From Streptacidiphilus jiangxiensis (GTDB lineage: Bacteria > Actinomycetota > Actinomycetes > Streptomycetales > Streptomycetaceae), in NCBI RefSeq assembly GCF_900109465.1, contig NZ_FOAZ01000018.1, positions 167,753 through 231,752 on the forward strand: a DNA stretch of 64,000 nucleotides. The letters run 5' to 3'. Both the position numbers and the translations under genes were made by a program. Positions 24,151 to 32,551 of the stretch are shown here, piece by piece (position 1 is the first letter of the stretch; the number at the start of each line of letters is the position of its first letter). The notes beneath the pieces are model-generated. The model saw only the letters and a list, made by a program, of their open reading frames with translations, was not told the DNA's origin and searched no databases.

Positions 24151-24953
24151 CCGACACCCTTCGGCCCGACCAGGCGCGGCCCGACTACGCGCAGCTGTTC
24201 CGTCTCGACGGCCGCACCGCGGTCGTGATCGGTGCGGGCAGCGGCATCGGCCGTGAGTCCGCCCAGGCTCTGGCGGCCCAGGGCGCGAGGGTGGTGTGCG
24301 CCGACATCGACGGTCCGGCGGCCAAGGAGGTGGCCGCCCTGATCGGCGGCGACGCCACCGCCTACGAGCTCGACGTCCGGGACCGGGAGGCCGTCCAGCG
24401 GGCGGCCGAGGAGCTCGGCGACGTCGACGTGCTCGTGCTGACCGCCGGCACCCACGTGCGCAAGCGACTGCTCGACTACTCCGTCGAGGAGTTCGAGCGG
24501 GTCATCTCGCTCAACCTGACCGGGACCTTCGACGTCCTGCGGGCCTTCGGGGCGCGGATGGTCGAGCGCGGGCGGGGCAGCATCATCGCGTTCTCCTCGA
24601 TGCGGGCGGTCACCGTGGAGCCCGGACAGGGCGTCTACTCCGCCAGCAAGGCCGGCGTGGCCCAGCTCATCCGCAGCGCGGCCACCGAGTTCGGGCCGTA
24701 CGGGGTGCGGGCCAACGCCATCGCCCCCGGCATCATCGAGACCCCGCTGACGGCCCAGATCATGGCGCAGCCGCACTGGTACCAGGCCTACGCCGACAAG
24801 AGCGTCCTCGGACGCTGGGGGCGGGCGCCGGAACTGGCCGGTGCCGTGGTCTACCTGGCCTCGGACGCGTCCAGCTTCGTCACGGGGGCCGTGCTCCCCG
24901 TCGACGGCGGCTGGACCGTCGCGGACGGCCGTTTCGAACCGCCGGCCACCTGA
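24147..24953 (+). CDS. Short-chain dehydrogenase/reductase, catalytically complete
   Basis: 268 residues with cofactor loop GAGSGIG (29-35), TAG at 100, Ser in FSSMRAV and Tyr164-xxx-Lys168 in VYSASKAGV. It resembles the FabG/glucose-dehydrogenase branch. The GTG start overlaps the folE stop as GTGA, so it is translated with GTP cyclohydrolase. A plausible role is reduction or oxidation of a pterin ring or side chain, in the manner of dihydromonapterin reductase (FolM) or sepiapterin reductase; this is inferred from position only. Confidence 0.9.
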   Translation: MTDTLRPDQARPDYAQLFRLDGRTAVVIGAGSGIGRESAQALAAQGARVVCADIDGPAAKEVAALIGGDATAYELDVRDREAVQRAAEELGDVDVLVLTAGTHVRKRLLDYSVEEFERVISLNLTGTFDVLRAFGARMVERGRGSIIAFSSMRAVTVEPGQGVYSASKAGVAQLIRSAATEFGPYGVRANAIAPGIIETPLTAQIMAQPHWYQAYADKSVLGRWGRAPELAGAVVYLASDASSFVTGAVLPVDGGWTVADGRFEPPAT

Positions 24954-24995
24954 AGTCCGCTCCCCGCTCCCGAACACACCACGAGAGGCTCCGCC

Positions 24996-26228
24996 TTGGC
25001 TCCGACGCAGCTGCCGCACCTGCTGATCGTCAACAGCGGCCGTCAGGAGTACCGCGAGTACTCCTTCGAGTCGCTGTCCCGCCGGTTCCGGCTCTCCGCC
25101 GTGCTGCCCGCCGGGCCGACGTGGCAGGACGCCTACCTGGACCGCGCCGTGGTGACCGACACCTCCGACCCGGCCGCCCTCGGTGAGGCGCTGGCGCAGC
25201 TCGGCGCCGACGGCCCCGGCGTCGGTGTCCTCACCTGGGACGAGACCGTGCTGGAGGTGACCGCGCAGGCGGCGGAGAAGCTCGGGCTGCCGCACATGTC
25301 CGCCGCGGCCGCGGCGCACTGCCGCGACAAGTACCGCACCCGGAGCCTGATGGCCGAGGCCGGGCTGCCGTCCGTGCGGTACCGCCTGGTCACCTCCGAG
25401 GACGAGGCCCTGGCCGCGGCCGAGGAGCTCGGGCTGCCCGTCGTCGTCAAGCCGAGGGCGCTCGCAGGCAGCATGGGTGTGGTGCTGGCGGAGGACGAGC
25501 AGCAGGTCCGCGACGCCTACACGCTGGCCGCCGCGGTCGGCTACGCGGACCTGCCGACCGGACACGGCGTCCTGGTGGAGGAGTTCCTGGACGGCCCGGA
25601 GGTCGCCATCGACTCGGCGGTCCTCGGCAGCCGGGTCCGGAGCGCCTACGTGGCGAAGAAGGAACTGGCCTTCGCGCCCTACTTCGAGGAGGTCGGGCAC
25701 CTGGTGAGCGGGTTCACGGACGAGCCCTGGCAGCAGGAGGCCCGGCTGCTCGTCCGCGACGCCCACCGGGCGCTCGGCGTCGAGCACGGCGTGACCCACG
25801 CCGAGGTGCGGATGACCGCGGCCGGACCACGGCTGGTGGAGCTCAACGGGCGGCTCGGCGGCGGCCTGATCCCGTGGGCGGGGCAACTCGCCACGGGGAT
25901 CGATCTCGTGGGCGCCGCAGGCGACCTGGCGGTCGGTAAGGACGTCCTGCTGACGCCCGACCGCCACCGGACGGCGGGCATCCGGTTCCTCTACCCGCCC
26001 TTCGACTGCACCGTGCGGGAGATCGACCTGGCCGGTTGCCTGGAGGTACCGGGCGTGGTGCGGGCTCTCACCCTGGCCGGCCCGGGCACCGCGCTGCGAC
26101 TGCCGCCCAAGGAGGCGATCCCCCGGCTGGCCGTCCTCGTCACCGTCGCCGACGACGAGGACACCTGCCGGCGGGTACTGGACGAGGCGGAGCAGCGCGC
26201 GGTCTGCTCACTCGAGCCACTCGCGTAA
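24996..26228 (+). CDS. ATP-grasp carboxylate-amine ligase
   Basis: 410 residues: an N-terminal pre-ATP-grasp Rossmann part, then VKPRALAGSMGV (ATP-binding lysine and loop), VLVEEFLDGPEVAIDSAV, and the metal site EVRMTAAGPRLVELNGRLGGG. This matches amino-acid/dipeptide ligases of the carnosine-synthase/BtrJ type, which form amide bonds via acyl phosphates. Start is TTG at 24,996 after ACGAGAGG; no better in-frame start precedes the domain. I infer that it adds an amino acid or amine to a carboxylate of the pterin conjugate, alongside or instead of the FolC-like enzyme. Confidence 0.88.
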   Translation: MAPTQLPHLLIVNSGRQEYREYSFESLSRRFRLSAVLPAGPTWQDAYLDRAVVTDTSDPAALGEALAQLGADGPGVGVLTWDETVLEVTAQAAEKLGLPHMSAAAAAHCRDKYRTRSLMAEAGLPSVRYRLVTSEDEALAAAEELGLPVVVKPRALAGSMGVVLAEDEQQVRDAYTLAAAVGYADLPTGHGVLVEEFLDGPEVAIDSAVLGSRVRSAYVAKKELAFAPYFEEVGHLVSGFTDEPWQQEARLLVRDAHRALGVEHGVTHAEVRMTAAGPRLVELNGRLGGGLIPWAGQLATGIDLVGAAGDLAVGKDVLLTPDRHRTAGIRFLYPPFDCTVREIDLAGCLEVPGVVRALTLAGPGTALRLPPKEAIPRLAVLVTVADDEDTCRRVLDEAEQRAVCSLEPLA

Positions 26229-26247
26229 CGGAAAGGGGAAGGGCGAC

Positions 26248-27591
26248 ATGGAACACGACAGCCTGATCGCACGGCTGGGCCTGGACTGGGCGAAGGTCGA
26301 GTCGGAGGTGGTCGAGCACCTGTCCCGGCTGGTCCGGCTCGACACCAGCAATCCGCCCGGCAACGAGATCGCCGTCGCCGAGTACCTCACCGCCGAACTG
26401 GCCGGGGTCGGCGTGCCGGCCCAGGTGCTCCAGGCGGAGCCGGGACGTGCCAACCTGGTCGCCCGGCTGTCCGGGTCGGACCGGCAACCGCCGCTGATGC
26501 TGCTGGGCCACGCGGACGTCGTCGGCGCCAACCCGCAGCACTGGAAGCGGCCGCCCTTCTCCGGGGAGATCGCCGACGGCTGCGTCTGGGGCCGCGGCGC
26601 CCTGGACATGAAGAGCCAGATCGCCGCCGGCCTGGTGATCGTGAAGCTGCTCCGCTCGCTGGGCCTGACGCTCACCCGCGACATCCTGTACGTGGTCACC
26701 GCCGACGAGGAGGCCGGCAGCCACCTGGGCGCGCACTGGCTGTGGGAGAACCACCGCTCCCTCGTCGAGGCCGACATCGCCTTCAACGAGGGCGGCGGGC
26801 AGCGCTTCGAGACCCCGACCGGCCCGCTCTTCACCGTCCAGGTCGCCGAGAAGGGCAGCGCCCGGCTTCGCCTGACGGCGGCGGGCTCCCGAGGCCACGC
26901 CTCCATCCCCCGCACGGACAACGCGATCTTCCATCTGGCCTCGGGCCTGGTGCGGTTGCAGTCGTTCCAGCCCGACACCCTCGTGTCACCGGCCGCCCGC
27001 CGCCTGCTGGGCATGCTCGCCGAGGCGTACCCGGACGCGGCGCCGGCGATCGCGAACCTGGTCGAGGAGCCCACCTGGGCCAAGGTCACCGGGCTCGACA
27101 TCGACCCCACGCTGCGCGAGTACGTGCTCGCCGGCACGCACAACACCGCGGTGCCCACCCTGCTCTCGGCCGGTGAGCGGATCAATGTGACGCCGGTCGA
27201 GGCCTCCGTGGAGCTGGACTGCCGCCTGCTGCCGGGCGAGGAGCCCGAGCGGTGGGCCCGGGTGATCCAGGGTGTGGTCGGCGACCGGGTCGAGGTGACG
27301 GTCGTGCGCGGGCGCGCCAGCGCGCCGGTGCGCGACGACGCGCAGACCCTGGACATCCTCGGCGCGGCCATCGCCGCCGCGGAGCCCGGCGCGCGGATCC
27401 TGCCGTACATCAACTCCGCCTCGAGCGACGCCAGGGCGCTGCCCGGGGTGAAGGTCTTCGGTTTCTTCCCCTCGGCCAGCGACGTCGACTACATGCGACT
27501 GATCCACGGCACCGACGAGCACGCCCGGATCAGCGACCTCTCCTTCGGTACGCGCTGCCTCTTCGAGGCCGTGCTGCGTGCCGCCACCTGA
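26248..27591 (+). CDS. M20 family metallopeptidase
   Basis: 447 residues with the di-zinc set of M20 (ArgE/DapE/CPG2) enzymes: His in LLGHADVVG, bridging Asp in GRGALDMKS, the general base pair in TADEEAGS, an acid in FNEGGG and a late His in LIHGTDEHARIS. The dimerisation lid insert (SRGHASIPRTDNA) is present. It hydrolyses an amide, typically releasing or trimming an amino acid. A folate hydrolase (carboxypeptidase G) belongs to this family, so removal of glutamate from a folate-like intermediate, or removal of a protecting amino acid, is a reasonable guess. Confidence 0.9.
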   Translation: MEHDSLIARLGLDWAKVESEVVEHLSRLVRLDTSNPPGNEIAVAEYLTAELAGVGVPAQVLQAEPGRANLVARLSGSDRQPPLMLLGHADVVGANPQHWKRPPFSGEIADGCVWGRGALDMKSQIAAGLVIVKLLRSLGLTLTRDILYVVTADEEAGSHLGAHWLWENHRSLVEADIAFNEGGGQRFETPTGPLFTVQVAEKGSARLRLTAAGSRGHASIPRTDNAIFHLASGLVRLQSFQPDTLVSPAARRLLGMLAEAYPDAAPAIANLVEEPTWAKVTGLDIDPTLREYVLAGTHNTAVPTLLSAGERINVTPVEASVELDCRLLPGEEPERWARVIQGVVGDRVEVTVVRGRASAPVRDDAQTLDILGAAIAAAEPGARILPYINSASSDARALPGVKVFGFFPSASDVDYMRLIHGTDEHARISDLSFGTRCLFEAVLRAAT

Positions 27592-27602
27592 AAGGCCGCC
27601 AC

Positions 27603-28382
27603 ATGAGAGAAGGGGACCCAGTGAACGCTGAACTCGACGGCAGGACGGTTCTCGTCGCAGGCGGGGCCGGGCTGGCGGGCACCGGCGTGGTGCGCTCGCT
27701 CCTGGCCGCGGGCGCGCAGGTCGCGGTGCCCTCCCGGTCCGCCGAGCGGCTGGAGCGCCTGCGTGCCGAGGCCCCCGACGGCACCGTGGACCGCCTGCAC
27801 ACCTTCGTCGCCGACATCGGCGACTCCGCAGGCGTCGCCGCGTTCAGGGACCGCCTCCTCGCGCACGCGGCCTTCGGCCGGCTGGACGGGGTCGTCGCCT
27901 CGCTCGGGACCTGGTGGCAGGGCAAGAACCTCACCGAGGCGACGGACAAGGAGTGGGAGGAGAGCCTCCACTCCAACCTGACCGTGCACTTCCTCGTCGC
28001 CCGGGCGTTCGTCCCCCTCCTGACGGACCATGAGCAGTCCGTCTACCTGACCCTGAACGGTGTGGCGGCCACCCAGCCGCTGCGGAAGTCCGGCCTGATC
28101 TCCATCGCCGGCGCCGCGCAGAACATGATGCTGCGCGGCTTCTCCGCCGAACTGGCCGACGCCCGGGTGCGGTTCCACGAACTGCAGGTCCTCACGCCGC
28201 TCGCCGGCGTCTGGCCGCACTACCCGACGCAGGAGGGATGGGTGAGCCCCGACGAGGTCGGCGACTGCGTGGCGCGGATCGTGGCGCCGACGTTCGAGCA
28301 GCCCGACACGTTCGTCCACAGCCTGCCGGACCCGGACTCCCCGCGGGTGTGGTGGCGTCCGAAGCACACCGACCAACTGTGA
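27603..28382 (+). CDS. SDR-like protein lacking the Tyr-Lys catalytic pair
   Basis: About 259 residues with a Rossmann cofactor loop VAGGAGLAGTG and DG/VASLG core, so NAD(P) binding is likely. The segment where YxxxK should lie reads GLISIAGAAQNMMLRGF, with no Tyr or Lys in register. It is therefore either non-reductive (isomerase, dehydratase, binding subunit) or uses other residues. ATG 27,603 follows AAAGG; GTG at 27,621 follows AAGGGG and would give a more typical SDR N terminus. It sits between the peptidase and folB genes in the pterin operon. Confidence 0.82.
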   Translation: MREGDPVNAELDGRTVLVAGGAGLAGTGVVRSLLAAGAQVAVPSRSAERLERLRAEAPDGTVDRLHTFVADIGDSAGVAAFRDRLLAHAAFGRLDGVVASLGTWWQGKNLTEATDKEWEESLHSNLTVHFLVARAFVPLLTDHEQSVYLTLNGVAATQPLRKSGLISIAGAAQNMMLRGFSAELADARVRFHELQVLTPLAGVWPHYPTQEGWVSPDEVGDCVARIVAPTFEQPDTFVHSLPDPDSPRVWWRPKHTDQL

Positions 28383-28408
28383 CGACCACTGCGACGAAGG
28401 GAAGACTC

Positions 28409-28774
28409 ATGTCGCTGGACCGGATCACCCTCAGCGGGCTGCGAGCGCGCGGGAACCACGGCGTCTTCGACCACGAGCGGGAGAACGGCCAGACCTTCGT
28501 CGTCGACGTCGCCCTGGGCGTGGACTGCGGCCCCGCGGCCGCCGCCGACGACCTCGCCCTGACGGTCGACTACGGCCGGGTCTCGGAGCAGGTGGTGGCG
28601 CTCGTCGAGGGGCCGCCGGTCGACCTGATCGAGACCCTGGCCCAGCAGATCGCCGACGCCTGCCTGGAGCACGAGGGAGTGCACGAGGTCGAGGTCACGG
28701 TGCACAAGCCCGAGGCCCCGATCCAGGTGCCGTTCGACGACGTGGCCGTGACGATCTCCCGTTCCGGGCGGTGA
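28409..28774 (+). CDS. folB: Dihydroneopterin aldolase
   Basis: 121 residues, standard length, with HGVFDHERENGQTFVVDV (Glu23 binds pterin), VDYGRV (Tyr55) and the catalytic Lys100 in TVHKPEAPI. It cleaves 7,8-dihydroneopterin to 6-hydroxymethyl-dihydropterin and glycolaldehyde. With folE it gives all but FolK (hydroxymethylpterin pyrophosphokinase) for the DHPS substrate; FolK is not in the window and would come from elsewhere. GGGAAG lies ahead of ATG 28,409. It is the last gene of the cluster on the right. Confidence 0.94.
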   Translation: MSLDRITLSGLRARGNHGVFDHERENGQTFVVDVALGVDCGPAAAADDLALTVDYGRVSEQVVALVEGPPVDLIETLAQQIADACLEHEGVHEVEVTVHKPEAPIQVPFDDVAVTISRSGR

Positions 28775-28973
28775 GTCCGGGGCGGTGGGTCAGGCGGTGG
28801 GTCAGGCGGTGAGTTCCGGGCCGTGAGTTTCAGGCAGTGACCGGTGCGGACGGTTACCTCCCGGCTCCCTCTGGCCATACCTTTGACCTCATGACGACGC
28901 ATATCCACACGCTCGCCGCACAGCGCGCACGCTCGCCCTTCCGGGGGCACCGCAGGCCGAAGGGGGACATCCG
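28775..28973 (+). repeat. Intergenic cluster boundary with 12-bp tandem repeats
   Basis: Between folB and the TldE gene. A 12-base unit GGCGGTGGGTCA occurs at 28781-28792 and 28793-28804, with a third partial copy to 28813. A 28-codon ORF starts at ATG 28,891 and its stop overlaps the TldE ATG as ATGA; whether it is translated is unknown. The region marks the change from cluster genes to apparently core genes. Confidence 0.5.
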
Positions 28974-30395
28974 ATGACCGGCCCGGGCCTGTCCGCCGCC
29001 GGGAGCCGGCCGCACGAGCTGGTCGAGCGGGCGCTGGAGCTGTCCCGCGCGGACGGCTGCGTCGTCATCGCCGACGAGGAGTCCACGGCCAACCTGCGCT
29101 GGGCGGGCAACAGCCTGACCACGAACGGCGTGACGCGCGGCCGCACCCTCACCGTCGTCGCGACGGTCGACGGCCAGGAGGGCACCGCCGCGGGCGTGGT
29201 CTCCCGCGAGGCCGTCACCAGGGACGACCTGGAGTCGCTGGTCCGGGCCGCCGAGGCGGCCGCGCGGGCGGCCGGTCCGGCCGAGGACGCGCAGCCGCTG
29301 CTCCCCGCCGCCGGCCCCGCCTCGGCGGACTTCGCCGACGCCCCGGACGAGACCACCGCCGAGGTCTTCGCCGCGTTCGCCCCGGCGCTCGGCGAGGCGT
29401 TCGCGCTGGCCCGCAAGAGCGGCCGGCTGCTCTACGGCTTCGCCAACCACATGGTCACGTCGACCTACCTGGGCACCTCCACCGGGATCCGGCTCCGGCA
29501 CGACCAGCCGACCGGCACCCTGGAGCTCAACGCCAAGACCGCCGACCTCTCCGCCTCCGCCTGGGCGGGCGCGGCCACCCGCGACTTCCGCGACGTGGAC
29601 GCCCTGGCGCTGGAGGCCCAGCTCGCGCAGCGGCTGGCCTGGGCCGAGCGCAAGGTGGACCTGCCGGCCGGCCGCTACGAGACGCTGCTGCCGCCCTCCG
29701 CGCTGGCCGACCTGATGATCTACATGACCTGGTCGGCCGGCGGGCGCGACGCCTCGGAGGGCCGCACGGTCTTCTCCAGGCCGGGCGGGAAGACCCGGAT
29801 CGGCGAGAAGCTGGCCCAGCTGCCGCTGACCCTGCGCAGCGACCCGGCCTACCCGGGTCTGGAGGCTGCGCCGTTCGTCGTCGCGCACGCCTCCGGCGGC
29901 GACAGCTCCGTCTTCGACAACGGCCTGCCGCTGGCGCCCACGGACTGGCTCCGCGAGGGCGAGCTGGCCAACCTGCTGACCACCCGTCACTCGGCGGGCC
30001 TCACCGGCCTGCCGGTGCGCCCCGGGATCGACAACCTCGTCCTCACGGGCCCCGAGCCGCAGACGGGCGCGACGCTCGAGGAGATGGTCGCCCGGACGGA
30101 GCGCGGCCTGCTGTTGACGTGCCTGTGGTACATCCGTGAGGTGGACCCGGCCACGTTGCTGTTGACCGGCCTCACCCGCGACGGCGTCTACCTGGTCGAG
30201 AACGGCGAGGTGACCGGCGCGGTGAACAACTTCCGCTTCAACGAGTCCCCGGTCGACCTGCTCGGCCGGATCACCGAGGTCGGCCGCACCGAGCGCTGCC
30301 TGCCGCGCGAGTGGAGCGACTGGTTCACCCGCACGGCGATGCCGCCGGTGCGGGTGAGGGACTTCCACATGAGCTCCGTGAGCCAGGCCTCGTAA
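28974..30395 (+). CDS. TldD/PmbA family protein (TldE-type subunit)
   Basis: 473 residues of the TldD/PmbA (microcin-processing, DNA-gyrase-linked) family. I see no HExxxH zinc motif, so this is the TldE/PmbA-type subunit, which needs a TldD partner to act as a metallopeptidase. Streptomycete genomes commonly place TldD immediately upstream of TldE; here the upstream neighbour is folB and no TldD is visible. ATG 28,974 follows GAAGGGGGACA. Likely a core gene, not part of the biosynthetic cluster. Confidence 0.85.
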   Translation: MTGPGLSAAGSRPHELVERALELSRADGCVVIADEESTANLRWAGNSLTTNGVTRGRTLTVVATVDGQEGTAAGVVSREAVTRDDLESLVRAAEAAARAAGPAEDAQPLLPAAGPASADFADAPDETTAEVFAAFAPALGEAFALARKSGRLLYGFANHMVTSTYLGTSTGIRLRHDQPTGTLELNAKTADLSASAWAGAATRDFRDVDALALEAQLAQRLAWAERKVDLPAGRYETLLPPSALADLMIYMTWSAGGRDASEGRTVFSRPGGKTRIGEKLAQLPLTLRSDPAYPGLEAAPFVVAHASGGDSSVFDNGLPLAPTDWLREGELANLLTTRHSAGLTGLPVRPGIDNLVLTGPEPQTGATLEEMVARTERGLLLTCLWYIREVDPATLLLTGLTRDGVYLVENGEVTGAVNNFRFNESPVDLLGRITEVGRTERCLPREWSDWFTRTAMPPVRVRDFHMSSVSQAS

Positions 30396-30519
30396 CGGCG
30401 CGACGTGTCGCGGGCACCCCCCTCTCCTCGGGCGGGTGCCCGCGGCGTACCGTGGTCCTGTCGGGGAGAGGCCCCACGCGGACTCCACCGGACACAGGAC
30501 AGAGGGGCGGTGCAGCGGG

Positions 30520-30858
30520 ATGAGCAAGGCGAAGGCGATCCGGATCACCGGCGCGCGGACCGGCCTGACCGAGGACGTGCGGGGGCGGCAGCGCCGCTAC
30601 ATGTTCGCCATGGTGGTCCGCACGGTGTGCGTGATACTCGCCGTCGTGCTGTGGCAGGAGTCGCGGATCGCCGCGATCGTGGCCCTCGTCGGCGGCACGG
30701 TCATCCCCTACTTCGCCGTGGTCTTCGCCAACGCCGGCCGCGAGGGGGCGCCGAAGACGCCCGAGACGTTCCAGATCGACTACGTGCCTCCGCCGGCGCT
30801 CGGCCCGGGCCCGAGCGCGGACGTGAACGCGAACGTGAACAGCGACACCCAGCCTTAA
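30520..30858 (+). CDS. DUF3099 small membrane protein
   Basis: 112 residues with two hydrophobic helices (VRTVCVILAVVLW and IAAIVALVGGTVIPYFAVV) separated by a short charged turn, and a Pro-rich C-terminal tail. It matches the actinobacterial DUF3099 family. No function is known; it is probably an inner membrane protein with both ends in the cytoplasm. The ATG at 30,520 gives the family's usual N terminus. Confidence 0.85.
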   Translation: MSKAKAIRITGARTGLTEDVRGRQRRYMFAMVVRTVCVILAVVLWQESRIAAIVALVGGTVIPYFAVVFANAGREGAPKTPETFQIDYVPPPALGPGPSADVNANVNSDTQP

Positions 30859-30968
30859 GACAGGCTTCAGCGAGGCTCAAGTTCTTTACTCGGATCGGTG
30901 GCCACTGGCACATGCCTTCGTGCCATACTGCTGACGCGCTCCGCATCCCCCCGTCGGAGCGACGGACC

Positions 30969-31004
30969 GATGCCGGGCGGCTCCCCCCGTGGCTGCCCGG
31001 CATC
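30969..31004 (+). terminator. Perfect 10-bp hairpin after the DUF3099 gene
   Basis: GATGCCGGGC (30969-30978) and GCCCGGCATC (30995-31004) form a perfect 10-bp stem with a 16-base loop, followed by GCCTTT. It lies 110 bases after the DUF3099 stop and before the next start at 31,055, so transcription termination is the likely role. The run of T is short, as usual in high-GC actinobacteria. Confidence 0.65.
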
Positions 31005-31054
31005 GCCTTTGCCGGGTCGGATCGCAGGTTGCTCGGTCCTTGTAGGTTAGGGCC

Positions 31055-31300
31055 ATGAACACCGAAGCAGCCGAACCCGTCATCTGCTCCGCCAAGGGCT
31101 GCCGGGCGACCGCCACCTGGGTGCTGGCGTGGAACAACCCCAAGATCCACACCCCGGAGCGCCGCAAGACCTGGCTCGCCTGCGACGAGCACCGCGAGCA
31201 CCTCGCCCAGTTCCTGGACCTGCGCGGTTTCCTCAAGGACGTCGTGACGCTGGCTGACTGGCAGGCTGACGACTCTCGGGGCGAGGCCCAGGCAGGCTGA
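31055..31300 (+). CDS. Small conserved Cys/His protein, function unknown
   Basis: 81 residues with two potential metal-binding pairs, CSAKGC near residue 11 and CDEHREH near residue 43, giving a compact zinc-ribbon-like pattern. I recognise it as a type of small protein often found beside DUF3099 and MoaA genes in streptomycetes but know no function. The last 68 bases overlap the convergent GT87 gene. The codon usage at third positions is strongly G/C, supporting a real gene. Confidence 0.7.
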   Translation: MNTEAAEPVICSAKGCRATATWVLAWNNPKIHTPERRKTWLACDEHREHLAQFLDLRGFLKDVVTLADWQADDSRGEAQAG

Positions 31301-32486
31301 CCGCGACGGGTTCCGTCGGACGCGACGGACCCGGCAGCAGCCGCCACGCCAGCACACCGAGCACCACCGTGCCGACCAGCACGTACGGGTCGCCCAGCAG
31401 CATCTGCAACGCGTTCCAGCGCAGCTCGCGCCCCTCCCCCATGGGCACGACGAAGAGCGACCACCCGCTGAAGACGACGACCAGCCCGCCGAGCAGCAGA
31501 CGCGGCTCGCGCGCGCCGGTCCGTGCCACCTGACGCACCAGCAGGGCCGCCAGCGGCACCACGAAGACCCAGTGGTGACTCCACGATATGGGGCTGGCCA
31601 GCGCCGCGGCGCACGCCGTCACCAGCAGCGCCCCCAGCACCTCCCCGCGCCGGTGCAGGCGACGGGCGACCAGCAGCGCCACCACCACGCACACCGCGCC
31701 CGCGACCGCCGCGACGTCGAAGGCCCAGCCCGCCTGCCCGCTGAGTCGCTGCAGCAGTCCGTTCAGTGACTGGTTGCCACCCCAGGCGTTCCCGGTGGCG
31801 TCGTCGCCGCCCAGCATGCCGCCGGTCAGATAGCTCACGGTGTCGGTCGGCAGCACCAGGGCGCCGAGCAGGTTGAGCCCGACGAAGGTGCCGACGGCGC
31901 GCAGCGCGTCGGCCCGCCGGCCGGTGACGAGCAGATGCGCGACGAACAGCAGCGGCGTCAGTTTCACGGCCGCCGCCAGCCCGATCAGACTCCCGCCCCA
32001 GCGGGTCCCCCGCAGCAGCAGCACGTCCGCCATGACGAGCGCCAGCAGCAGCAGGTTGACCTGCCCGAGCGCGAAGCTGCGCCAGACCGGCTCCAGTGCG
32101 AAGGCCCCCAGCAGCGTCAGCGCGCCGGCGACCCCCCGCAGGCCCGTCCCCGTCCGCACGACGAAGCCGAGCGCCAGCGCGGACGCCACCGCCATCACGC
32201 CCCACGCCAGCTGCAGCGGAAAGAGCGTCAGCGGGGTGAACAGCAGCGCCGCGACGGGCGGGTAGGTGAAGGGCAGCTGCCGCACCTGCGACCAGTCGGG
32301 GAGGGTCGCCAACGGCTCGTACAGCGGCTTGCCGTGCAGCACGGCCCAGGCCCCGGCCCGGTACACCGCGTCGTCGAAGCCCATCGGCCACCCCAGCCGC
32401 CAGCCGACGACGGCCGTCACCGCGAAGAGGCCCGCGACCACCCGGGCGGGATGACGAACCAGCACGTTCCGGTTCTCAGGCGTCAT
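31233..32486 (-). CDS. GT87 family (PimE-like) polyprenol-phosphate-mannose mannosyltransferase
   Basis: 417 residues with about ten membrane helices and the GT87/DUF2029 signature: GFDDAVYRAGAWAVLHGKPLY after helix 1 (catalytic Asp region), FTYPPVAALLFTP, GQVNLLLL and AAAVKLTPLLFV. These GT-C enzymes transfer mannose from polyprenyl phosphate to lipid or protein acceptors outside the membrane. The tail is polar and Pro/Ser-rich. The start at ATG 32,486 precedes the first helix by about 15 residues. Confidence 0.85.
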   Translation of the reverse strand: MTPENRNVLVRHPARVVAGLFAVTAVVGWRLGWPMGFDDAVYRAGAWAVLHGKPLYEPLATLPDWSQVRQLPFTYPPVAALLFTPLTLFPLQLAWGVMAVASALALGFVVRTGTGLRGVAGALTLLGAFALEPVWRSFALGQVNLLLLALVMADVLLLRGTRWGGSLIGLAAAVKLTPLLFVAHLLVTGRRADALRAVGTFVGLNLLGALVLPTDTVSYLTGGMLGGDDATGNAWGGNQSLNGLLQRLSGQAGWAFDVAAVAGAVCVVVALLVARRLHRRGEVLGALLVTACAAALASPISWSHHWVFVVPLAALLVRQVARTGAREPRLLLGGLVVVFSGWSLFVVPMGEGRELRWNALQMLLGDPYVLVGTVVLGVLAWRLLPGPSRPTEPVAVSLPGPRPESRQPASQPASRRP

Positions 32487-32551
32487 GCGGGCATCCCCCC
32501 GGGCTCGAATGGCTCGGGCCACTCTAGCTCGCGCCTTTTCGCAACGGGAGG

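Noticed and set aside
21227..28774. Housekeeping folate operon
   Set aside because: The DHPS and FolC proteins have altered signature motifs, FolK is absent, and ATP-grasp, M20 and SDR genes are interleaved. The order is unlike the ftsH-folE-folP-folB-folK block I know for streptomycetes. It cannot be fully excluded without the rest of the genome.
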